In this document: positions 1 through 5,405 of the stretch, piece by piece
Numbering within the stretch: the first letter of the stretch is position 1
How the letters are laid out: each line of letters begins with the position of its first letter
Source of the DNA: Patescibacteria group bacterium
GTDB lineage: Bacteria > Patescibacteriota > Minisyncoccia > Phycocordibacterales > UBA6065
Length of the DNA stretch: 7,513 nt
Assembly: GCA_028866595.1 (NCBI GenBank)
Contig: JAGWHV010000039.1
Coordinates: 1 to 7,513 of the forward strand
Direction: 5' to 3'
Translations under genes and position numbers: made by a program
The notes under the pieces: generated by a model
What the model was told of the DNA's origin: nothing
The model's database searches: none
The model's input: the letters and a program-made list of their open reading frames with translations, nothing else

Positions 1-21
1 TCGATAAGATAGAGGTATCGA
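1..21. repeat. Short perfect inverted repeat at the window edge
   Basis: TCGATA (1-6) is the perfect complement of TATCGA (16-21), with a 9-nt spacer. It lies just past the stop of the minus-strand gene ending at 35 and overlaps the predicted start point of a minus-strand promoter at 26-34. It could be the hairpin of a terminator whose T-run lies off the window, or an operator near the next gene's start. The arms are AT-rich and only 6 bp long, so a chance origin is possible. Confidence 0.35.
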
Positions 22-25
22 GAAA

Positions 26-34
26 ATTATACCA
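26..34 (-). promoter_or_regulatory. Extended -10 promoter reading out of the window
   Basis: On the minus strand this reads TGG-TATAAT, a perfect -10 hexamer with the extended -10 TG. It starts one base past the TAA stop of the 295-residue protein gene. No convincing -35 is seen. The expected start point is near position 19, and no start codon occurs before the window ends, so the gene it would serve is not visible. Confidence 0.4.
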
Positions 35-922
35 TTATTGGACAAGGATATATCCACTGTCGGAGGAGGAGAATGACACGTCCTGCTTGATCAGGTACTG
101 TTTTATAGCCTCAAGAGGAAGAGAGATGGCTTCTATGCCGTCTTGATACTGGGCTATCATTTTTGTCGCGCCGACCGGGTCGGTTGTGATGTATGTCATC
201 CCTCGTACCCCTTCGAGTATCGCAGATATTGAATTTATAAGGGCTACATGAGCATTTTCAAGGGCGTACGGGACGGGGAGGGCCAATATCTTGTCACGGA
301 CTGATTGATAATGAGCAACGTTCAGAGCCAATTTCGGTAGGTCGGAGTCATCCCCCGAGTCGCTTGCTTTGGCCAAGATAGTCAATTCAGATGTGTAACC
401 AGGCGGAAGAGGCGCTTGCAATATCGCGCCGAGGGCGTTCCCATAAGCCTTGAGGGCCATGAGCGAGTCCGTGTTAAGTACCTTTATATCTGCCGTTGTG
501 TAGGTCTTTTCTTCTGTCGGACTACCATAATCCTGGCTCAAGAGCTGGTTTACGAGATTCATCCCCGTGTTTTGATCGATCGTCGCGCCAGAATTTTTGA
601 GAGCGATGTATTGAGTAAAGAATTCTCGAGCGAACCGGTCTGTCGCCGTAAGCTCCTCGGGAGTCGCTGTCGAGTTACTCATTTCGAGCGCCGCGACTTT
701 GTCGCTTAACGTGGATGTACCGAGTACGCCCTGCAGATTTGACTGATCGCCATTTTGTATAGCCGTCTGTACGGCAGTGTCGACGACGAGGCCGACTTTC
801 TGGCGCAGGGCGGCATCCTGGGTATGAACGTTACTTTCGATTTTTGCGACTGCCGCGATACCGATGATGACGATGGCGACCACAAGCGCTATGCCGACTC
901 TCGAAGCGAGAAATCTCCTCAT
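35..922 (-). CDS. Uncharacterised membrane-anchored exported protein, 295 aa
   Basis: I do not recognise a named family. The N-terminus is basic (R2, R3, R8), followed by a hydrophobic segment at about residues 9-26, then a long hydrophilic remainder. This fits an N-in membrane anchor, or a signal peptide cleaved after AVA at 24-26, with the bulk outside the membrane. The rest looks mainly alpha-helical, with Ser/Thr/Asp-rich linkers around 80-95 and 185-195, and I see no cysteine. A segment around residues 99-112 (reading FFTQYIALKNSGA) recalls hypothetical proteins of Parcubacteria near pilus or secretion loci, but that is memory, not a search. The ATG at 922 is chosen because it gives a complete export signal and has a perfect TATAAT exactly 6 nt upstream. 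It is transcribed divergently from the small secreted protein at 970, so the two may be functionally linked. Confidence 0.75.
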   Translation of the reverse strand: MRRFLASRVGIALVVAIVIIGIAAVAKIESNVHTQDAALRQKVGLVVDTAVQTAIQNGDQSNLQGVLGTSTLSDKVAALEMSNSTATPEELTATDRFAREFFTQYIALKNSGATIDQNTGMNLVNQLLSQDYGSPTEEKTYTTADIKVLNTDSLMALKAYGNALGAILQAPLPPGYTSELTILAKASDSGDDSDLPKLALNVAHYQSVRDKILALPVPYALENAHVALINSISAILEGVRGMTYITTDPVGATKMIAQYQDGIEAISLPLEAIKQYLIKQDVSFSSSDSGYILVQ

Positions 923-928
923 GTCGAG

Positions 929-937
929 ATTATATCA
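929..937 (-). promoter_or_regulatory. Extended -10 promoter for the 295-aa gene, probably leaderless
   Basis: On the minus strand this reads TGA-TATAAT, a consensus -10 with the extended -10 TG. Only six bases (923-928) separate the hexamer from the ATG at 922, so the expected transcription start falls on the A of the start codon. There is no room for a Shine-Dalgarno site. The hexamers at plausible -35 distance match TTGACA poorly, which suits an extended -10 promoter. Confidence 0.65.
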
Positions 938-957
938 GGTCGGAGCGGCTTTTGCTG

Positions 958-963
958 TATAAT
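958..963 (+). promoter_or_regulatory. TATAAT -10 element for the small secreted protein gene, probably leaderless
   Basis: A perfect TATAAT on the plus strand ends 6 nt before the ATG at 970, the same spacing as the divergent promoter at 929-937. A TG sits directly against the hexamer, one base off the extended -10 register. No good -35 is seen. GGAG at 964-967 is only 2 nt from the ATG, too close to work as a normal ribosome binding site. The two facing -10 hexamers are 23 bp apart, so two polymerases could not bind at once. Confidence 0.6.
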
Positions 964-969
964 GGAGTC

Positions 970-1347
970 ATGAAGATTATCAAAATGACTCTTGCCACGG
1001 TCATTATCACAAGCCTCGCTTTCGTCATGGGCAATGTACCGGCATTTGCCTCGGTAGCAGCCGTATCTTTCGGCTCTAATTTTTTTCTTAGATATCCGTG
1101 CACATGTACCGGTGGCAGCGTCTGGTATTTCGTCATTCCTCCGACAGCGACCAAGGTCGGAGCAGGTCCCATCGCATATGTCGTCGGCAGTCAGGCGAGG
1201 AGCGACTACGATCTCCCTTATGGGAGGCAGATCCTCGGCCTTTTTAATCCTGAGTTGACAGGAGAGTGTTGGATGGGAGTGGAGCCATACTGTACGGTCC
1301 TTCCAACGCGGGGCACGGTCTTGCCTATGGTCGGCAACTCGATCTAG
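970..1347 (+). CDS. Small secreted four-cysteine protein, 125 aa, function unknown
   Basis: The ATG at 970 gives a clean Sec signal peptide: basic MKIIK, a hydrophobic stretch at about residues 6-21, and a likely signal peptidase I site after AFA (25-27). The mature part is about 98 residues. It carries a CTC motif (C44, C46) and a second pair, C100 and C108, spaced C-x7-C. Four cysteines in an exported protein suggest two disulfides. Several Pro and Gly residues and alternating hydrophobics point to a small beta-rich fold. The frame is open back to a TTG at 952, but that start would place the consensus TATAAT inside the gene and spoil the signal peptide, so 970 is preferred. It resembles short Cys-containing hypothetical proteins of Parcubacteria, from memory only. 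Its stop codon overlaps the rsmA stop on the other strand. Confidence 0.65.
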   Translation: MKIIKMTLATVIITSLAFVMGNVPAFASVAAVSFGSNFFLRYPCTCTGGSVWYFVIPPTATKVGAGPIAYVVGSQARSDYDLPYGRQILGLFNPELTGECWMGVEPYCTVLPTRGTVLPMVGNSI

Positions 1348-2135
1348 CGAACGGCGAGCGCGGGCCACATCTCGGCCCGCACATCTTCTGCACGGACATT
1401 TTGGTCGAGGCCGAGCGCCGCGAATCTTTTTTCAAGCTCGCCCCGCGGCATGACCGATTCCAGGTTCGATATGAGCTTCTTTCTTTTTTGTCCGAAACCG
1501 GCTCGGACGATCTCAAAATAGCAATCTTCCTCGTCCTTGTTTGCGAATGGCGAGTGAATATCCGAGAGTTTAATGACTGCTGAATCGACATCTGGTATCG
1601 GGAAGAAATTTCCCCGCGTCACATTCATAATGATCTCGGGCTTCGCGTACGCCTTTACCGAGAGCGAGAGGATGCTCTCTTTGCTGTCTCGTGCGACGAT
1701 CCTCTGCGCCACTTCTTTTTGGACCATGAGGACCATGAGCGAGGGCTTCCGAGCCGCGGAGAGAAAATCTCTGATTATCGCGCCGGTGATGTAGTATGGG
1801 ATATTGGCGATGAGCTTATAGTCCGCGTCCAATCGGATGCGACCGAGGACGTCCTTGGCGCACGCTTCTTCGAGCGCGTCCCCGTGGATGACCTCGAGCT
1901 TCCCTGCAGCGATCTCGTCCTTGAAAGTCTCCATGAGCATGGGGATCAAGCGGTCATCTTTCTCGACAGCGATCACACGCGCGTCCGAGGCGAGGAGCGC
2001 CTTCGTCAAGACGCCTTTCCCCGGTCCTATCTCGACGACAGTCTCCTCCGGAGCCACTTCGCCGGCTTTGACGACGGCGTCGACGACTCGCGGCGATATC
2101 AAGAAATTCTGCCCAAGCGATTTTTTCGCTCTCAT
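1344..2135 (-). CDS. rsmA: 16S rRNA (adenine1518-N6/adenine1519-N6)-dimethyltransferase RsmA
   Basis: This enzyme uses S-adenosylmethionine to dimethylate two adjacent adenines in the 3'-terminal helix 45 loop of 16S rRNA, a late quality step in small-subunit assembly. The 263-residue length is usual for the family. Visible motifs in order are KKSLGQNFL (4-12), the SAM-binding EIGPGKGVLT (35-44), acidic E58 after the second strand, GD at 85-86, the catalytic NIPYY motif (111-115), FFPIPDVDSAV (177-187), and FGQKRKKL (214-221), which matches the F-x-QRRK-x-L signature. The C-terminal small domain is complete. It is the second gene of an operon: its ATG overlaps the TGA of the upstream helicase gene as ATGA, so translation is probably coupled. 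At its 3' end the TAG shares a CTAG with the stop of the opposing gene, and I see no terminator with a T-run. Confidence 0.96.
   Translation of the reverse strand: MRAKKSLGQNFLISPRVVDAVVKAGEVAPEETVVEIGPGKGVLTKALLASDARVIAVEKDDRLIPMLMETFKDEIAAGKLEVIHGDALEEACAKDVLGRIRLDADYKLIANIPYYITGAIIRDFLSAARKPSLMVLMVQKEVAQRIVARDSKESILSLSVKAYAKPEIIMNVTRGNFFPIPDVDSAVIKLSDIHSPFANKDEEDCYFEIVRAGFGQKRKKLISNLESVMPRGELEKRFAALGLDQNVRAEDVRAEMWPALAVR
1360..1380. other. GC-rich hairpin inside the rsmA 3' end
   Basis: GCGGGCC (1360-1366) pairs perfectly with GGCCCGC (1374-1380) around a 7-nt loop. It lies 12 nt past the stop of the plus-strand secreted-protein gene and inside the last codons of rsmA. Neither strand has an adjacent T-run, so it is not a standard intrinsic terminator. 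It might pause polymerase or protect the 3' end of the plus-strand transcript, or simply reflect coding sequence. Confidence 0.3.
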
Positions 2136-4078
2136 ATATCGAAATATATCACTTTTCCACCACTCGATGCCCGCTCTTCCCTTTCGATGAATTTGTCCGG
2201 TACATCAAAGATGAATTCCGAAGGTACAGTCACTTGGCGCGCGCCGTATATCGTACGAAGCGATGCTTGCGTCAGAAAAAGCTTCTTTTTTGCCCTCGTC
2301 AGCGCCACGTAGAATAGTCGGCGCTCCTCTTCGTCGTCGCGCTTATCCCGTTTCGATTCCATCGCTCTATGCGGGAAAAGGTCTTGTTCGAGCCCGGTTA
2401 TGAAAACATATTCGAATTCGAGACCTTTAGAGGCATGGATTGTCATCAGACGGACAGCCGGTTTGTCTTCTTCCATCTCATCTTGGTCCGTGGCGAGCGC
2501 CGAGTCCTCGAGGAGCTTGGCCGCGCCCTCGCCGGGCATCATAAAGTCGTATTTCGTAGCGAGCGTCGCGAGTTCCCGCATGTTTTCGAGACGTTCGAGG
2601 TCCTCGTCTGTCCCGTTCTTGAGCATATCCTCGAGGCCTGTCCTTTTGATGACGAATTTCACTAGGTCCGAGGCTTTTTCTGCTTGGGCTTTTTTCGCGA
2701 TATCATCGAGGATCTCGTTGAACTCGCTCCACTTCTTCAAGACAGCAGGCGTCAGGCGATCGAGCATGCCCGAGAATATCTTTGCTATCGTTACTTTGCC
2801 TATGCCGCGGGCCGGGACGTTGATGACCCGCTGTATATCAGAGAGAGAATCGCGATTGAGAGCCGCTCGGATATACGAGAGTGCATCCCTGACCTCTTTT
2901 CGTTCAAAGAATTTGACGCCGAGCACTTGATATTCGACGCCGCGGGAGAGCATCGCCTCTTCGAGCGCCCGCGACTGGAAGTTCGCTCGGTAGAGAACAG
3001 CAATCTCGCGTGGATCCACTCCCTTGCCGATGAGGTCGGCTGCTTTTTCGGCGACGAATCGAGCCTCGTCGTTCTCATCGAACGCCTCATAGAGGGTTAT
3101 AGCCTCGCCCGCTCCCTTTTTTGTGAAGAGATTCTTTTCAAAGCGGTTCTTGTTTTTCTTGATGATATGATTGGCGACCTCCAATATCGTCTGCGTCGAG
3201 CGATAGTTCTCTTCGAGTACGATCATGGCCGCTCCCGGATAGTCACACTCGAAGCTCAAGATGTTCTTTATGTCCGCGCCTCGCCAGCTATATATATTTT
3301 GGTCGACATCGCCAACGACGCAGATGTTCTTTTTGTCCCCGGCGATCAGTTTGGCGATCTTGTATTGGACTTTGTTCGTATCCTGGTACTCGTCGATGTG
3401 GATGTATCGCCAGACTTTCTCATAATGCGCTCGGATGTCCGGATTTTTTTCGAGGAGCTCGACGGTTTTGAGCAGGAGATCGTCGAAATCGAGCGCTTTT
3501 TCTTTGCGGAGAGTCGCTTCGTATCTTTGCCAGGCGTTATGGACGATCTCGCGCATGTAATCGTTCCCGACAGACTCAAAAAATCGGTGGATATCAACGC
3601 CTTTTCCTTTTTCACGGGATATGATCGAGAGGATCATGCCTGGTTCATACTGTTTTGGGTCGAGCCCGAGCTCGATGATCGCTTCTTTGATGGTTCGGCG
3701 AGAGTCTGATCGATCAAAGATCGTGAAATGGCGGGTCAAACCCAGCTTTTGCGCGTTCTCTTTTATGATATGGACACCGAGAGAATGAAATGTACTGACG
3801 AACGGCCGTTCCGTGAACGATACTGGCAAATTAAGATCGCTCTCCTCTATTAATTTAAAGACCCGCTCGCGCATCTCCTTGGCGGCCTTATTGGTAAAAG
3901 TGATGGCGAGTATGTTCTCGGGCTTTATACCAGAAGTTATGAGGTGGAGAATGCGGTGAGTTATGGCTTTTGTCTTTCCGGCTCCCGCCCCTGCGAGGAT
4001 GAGCACGGGCCCATCGGTTTTGAGCACCGCTTCGCGCTGTTTTTCATTCAGGTTGGTTAGGTAGGAGGGATTGCTCAC
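2132..4078 (-). CDS. uvrD: UvrD/PcrA-type superfamily 1A DNA helicase
   Basis: An ATP-driven 3'-to-5' DNA helicase of the UvrD/PcrA/Rep group, acting in excision repair, mismatch repair and clearing of replication conflicts. All SF1A motifs are visible: Q motif around Q14, Walker A AGAGAGKT (29-36), motif Ia AITFTNKAAKEMR (58-70), STFHSLG (95-101), Walker B region IHIDEYQD (226-233), motif III GDVDQNIYSWRGAD (256-269), motif IV ENYRST (290-295), motif V TIHASKGLEF (546-555) and motif VI FYVALTRAKK (589-598). At 648 residues it is about 70 shorter than E. coli UvrD or Bacillus PcrA. Only about 50 residues follow motif VI, so the C-terminal Tudor-like extension appears absent. The start is a GTG (4076-4078), which has an extended -10 element 6 nt upstream. 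It is first in an operon with rsmA (4-nt overlap). Whether it is UvrD, PcrA or Rep in function cannot be settled from motifs. Confidence 0.95.
   Translation of the reverse strand: MSNPSYLTNLNEKQREAVLKTDGPVLILAGAGAGKTKAITHRILHLITSGIKPENILAITFTNKAAKEMRERVFKLIEESDLNLPVSFTERPFVSTFHSLGVHIIKENAQKLGLTRHFTIFDRSDSRRTIKEAIIELGLDPKQYEPGMILSIISREKGKGVDIHRFFESVGNDYMREIVHNAWQRYEATLRKEKALDFDDLLLKTVELLEKNPDIRAHYEKVWRYIHIDEYQDTNKVQYKIAKLIAGDKKNICVVGDVDQNIYSWRGADIKNILSFECDYPGAAMIVLEENYRSTQTILEVANHIIKKNKNRFEKNLFTKKGAGEAITLYEAFDENDEARFVAEKAADLIGKGVDPREIAVLYRANFQSRALEEAMLSRGVEYQVLGVKFFERKEVRDALSYIRAALNRDSLSDIQRVINVPARGIGKVTIAKIFSGMLDRLTPAVLKKWSEFNEILDDIAKKAQAEKASDLVKFVIKRTGLEDMLKNGTDEDLERLENMRELATLATKYDFMMPGEGAAKLLEDSALATDQDEMEEDKPAVRLMTIHASKGLEFEYVFITGLEQDLFPHRAMESKRDKRDDEEERRLFYVALTRAKKKLFLTQASLRTIYGARQVTVPSEFIFDVPDKFIEREERASSGGKVIYFDI
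2134..2149 (-). promoter_or_regulatory. Possible AU-stem UUCG-loop hairpin over the rsmA start
   Basis: On the minus strand the last uvrD codons form ATATAT, TTCG, ATATAT: a 6-bp AU stem capped by a UUCG loop. The AU of the rsmA start codon lies in the 3' arm. A ribosome finishing uvrD would melt it, which would fit translational coupling. The stem has only A-U pairs and the loop lacks the C-G closing pair of stable UUCG tetraloops, so it is weak and may simply reflect codon choice. Confidence 0.25.
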
Positions 4079-4084
4079 CGGGCA

Positions 4085-4093
4085 ATTCTAGCA
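4085..4093 (-). promoter_or_regulatory. Extended -10 promoter of the uvrD-rsmA operon, probably leaderless
   Basis: On the minus strand this reads TGC-TAGAAT: five of six matches to TATAAT plus the extended -10 TG. Six bases (4079-4084) separate it from the GTG at 4078, so transcription should begin at the start codon. This is the same geometry as the promoters at 929-937 and 958-963. No Shine-Dalgarno sequence or clear -35 is seen. Confidence 0.55.
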
Positions 4094-4108
4094 CAGCAAA
4101 AATATGGC

Positions 4109-4114
4109 TATAGT
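4109..4114 (+). promoter_or_regulatory. Weak candidate -10 for the peptidase gene
   Basis: TATAGT matches the -10 consensus at five of six positions on the plus strand. A start near 4121 would give a leader of about 34 nt before the GTG at 4155. The hexamer at -35 distance (around 4086-4091) matches TTGACA poorly, and the TG at 4105-4106 is out of extended -10 register. This is the best candidate in the 76-bp region shared with uvrD, but it is not strong. Confidence 0.25.
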
Positions 4115-4117
4115 AAA

Positions 4118-4129
4118 GGGTAGTTACCC
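4118..4129. repeat. Palindrome GGGTA-GT-TACCC between uvrD and the peptidase gene
   Basis: A 12-bp perfect inverted repeat with a 2-nt centre lies in the divergent intergenic region, just downstream of the candidate TATAGT and upstream of the uvrD promoter. The position suits a dimeric repressor site, but 5-bp arms can occur by chance. Confidence 0.25.
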
Positions 4130-4154
4130 GAGAATCATATCCAGTGGATAGCGG

Positions 4155-5405
4155 GTGGATAAATTCGTTGACTATCCTGTCCCGACGAGTATAGTAATAA
4201 GGCACAGAAGAACGGATATTCAGAAATACGGCCTTGTTGAGCCGTTTTACAGCAAATCCCGTCAATTCCCGGATAAAAACAGCGCTATTTCTACGTCTCC
4301 TACATCGGCCTCGCCCCGAGATCCTCGTCTCGGTTCGGTGAAGTCTAATAAATGGCTTAAAATCGGGCTTTACGCGGTAAAGTCTGCTTTGGTTGTAGGG
4401 ATAGTTGGAGCGCCGATCGCTGTAAACGCCGGTGTTTTTTCGTTTCTTTCTGATCTTGTGGGTAATAAGCAGGCTGACGCTGGCGTATCTCCTGTCTCCG
4501 CCGATGCCCTTGGCGTGCTCCAGGCTAATGTCGGGCCAGCAGACGTCACCAATCGAACTAGCGGCGACATAGCTATGGTCGACAACACCGCTCTTGTACA
4601 AGAGTCCGGTGTCGATGGTACCCAAGCCGATATTCCCGCGAATCAGTCGACCCAGATCAGTCTCTATGTCGTACGACAGGGCGACACCTTGAGCCAGATA
4701 GCCGAGATGTTCAATGTATCGGTTAATACCATCATATGGGCGAATGATATCAAGGGTCCTATCCATGCTGGCGATGAGCTCGTCATCCTCCCTATAGACG
4801 GCGTGAGTCACAAGGTAGTAAAAGGTGACACGATAGACTCGATCGCAAAAGAGTTCAAGGCAGATTCTGGCGACATCATGAGCTATAACAGTTTGCAATC
4901 GAACGCCGATCTTACCGTCGGTTCGACGATCATTATTCCAGACGGCGAAGCCGCTCTCCCTGCGACGACAGTGACTTCATCGGGCGGTCATTCGCATGTA
5001 TCTGGCCAGGCTACGAATCCTACCGAAAAGCTCCGTGGCGCTTGGGGCATCCCTGACTATCCTGGCTACTATGAGCGTCCTATAGATGGTGGCGTAAAGA
5101 CCCAAGGATTGCACGGCTATAATGCCGTCGATCTTGCTGACCCTATAGGCACTCCTATACACGCGGCGGCGGACGGTGTCGTCATCATTGCTCGTGAAGG
5201 CGGATGGAACGGGGGATACGGTTCGTACGTAGTCATCTCGCATCCGAACGGCACCCAAACGCTTTATGCCCATATGAGCAAGGTCATCGCCGTTCAGGGC
5301 GAGGACGTCGCGCAGGGCGAGACCATCGGCCTCATAGGTATGACAGGAAAGACGACCGGACCGCATGTCCATTTCGAAGTTCGCGGCGCAGTCAATCCTT
5401 TCTAA
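4155..5405 (+). CDS. Secreted LysM-M23 family peptidoglycan endopeptidase
   Basis: A zinc metallopeptidase of the LytM/M23 (lysostaphin-type) family, expected to cut peptide cross-links in the cell wall outside the membrane. From the GTG at 4155 it has 416 residues: a polar N-terminal part (1-65), a hydrophobic segment (about 66-92), a Ser/Thr/Asp-rich linker, LysM 1 (about 170-214, VVRQGDTLSQIA), LysM 2 (about 219-263, VVKGDTIDSIA), a short linker, and the M23 domain (about 295-416). Likely active-site residues are H320, D326, H373 (YAHMS) and H404/H406 (GPHVHFEV). LysM domains bind glycan strands and target the enzyme. A second GTG at 4338 (residue 62) would give a textbook signal peptide with VNA at 90-92 as the cleavage site, so the true start is uncertain; no Met codon exists before that segment and neither GTG has a convincing ribosome binding site. 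An in-frame TAG at 4149-4151 bars longer forms. Its stop abuts that of comM with no gap. Confidence 0.9.
   Translation: MDKFVDYPVPTSIVIRHRRTDIQKYGLVEPFYSKSRQFPDKNSAISTSPTSASPRDPRLGSVKSNKWLKIGLYAVKSALVVGIVGAPIAVNAGVFSFLSDLVGNKQADAGVSPVSADALGVLQANVGPADVTNRTSGDIAMVDNTALVQESGVDGTQADIPANQSTQISLYVVRQGDTLSQIAEMFNVSVNTIIWANDIKGPIHAGDELVILPIDGVSHKVVKGDTIDSIAKEFKADSGDIMSYNSLQSNADLTVGSTIIIPDGEAALPATTVTSSGGHSHVSGQATNPTEKLRGAWGIPDYPGYYERPIDGGVKTQGLHGYNAVDLADPIGTPIHAAADGVVIIAREGGWNGGYGSYVVISHPNGTQTLYAHMSKVIAVQGEDVAQGETIGLIGMTGKTTGPHVHFEVRGAVNPF

Noticed and set aside
952..969. TTG start at 952 for the secreted protein
   Set aside because: It would place the perfect TATAAT inside the coding region and add six residues before a signal peptide that is already complete from the ATG at 970.
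1186..1246. GAGG/CCTC pairing before a TTTTT inside the secreted-protein gene, considered as a terminator
   Set aside because: The stem is only four pairs, there is a gap before the T-run, and it lies mid-gene in an intact frame.
919..1368. A 149-codon minus-strand frame opposite the secreted-protein gene
   Set aside because: It lies antisense to a gene with a clean signal peptide and consensus promoter, and its composition is rich in Arg and Asp without motif structure.
2684..3709. A 341-codon open frame on the plus strand opposite the helicase gene
   Set aside because: It lies wholly antisense to a helicase with all motifs in place, has no recognisable domain or start signal, and reflects third-position base bias of the real gene.
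4044..4898. A 284-codon minus-strand frame across the uvrD start and the peptidase gene
   Set aside because: It overlaps the uvrD promoter and the LysM coding region, has many Arg/Tyr-rich low-plausibility stretches and matches no family; the plus-strand frame has clear LysM and M23 motifs.
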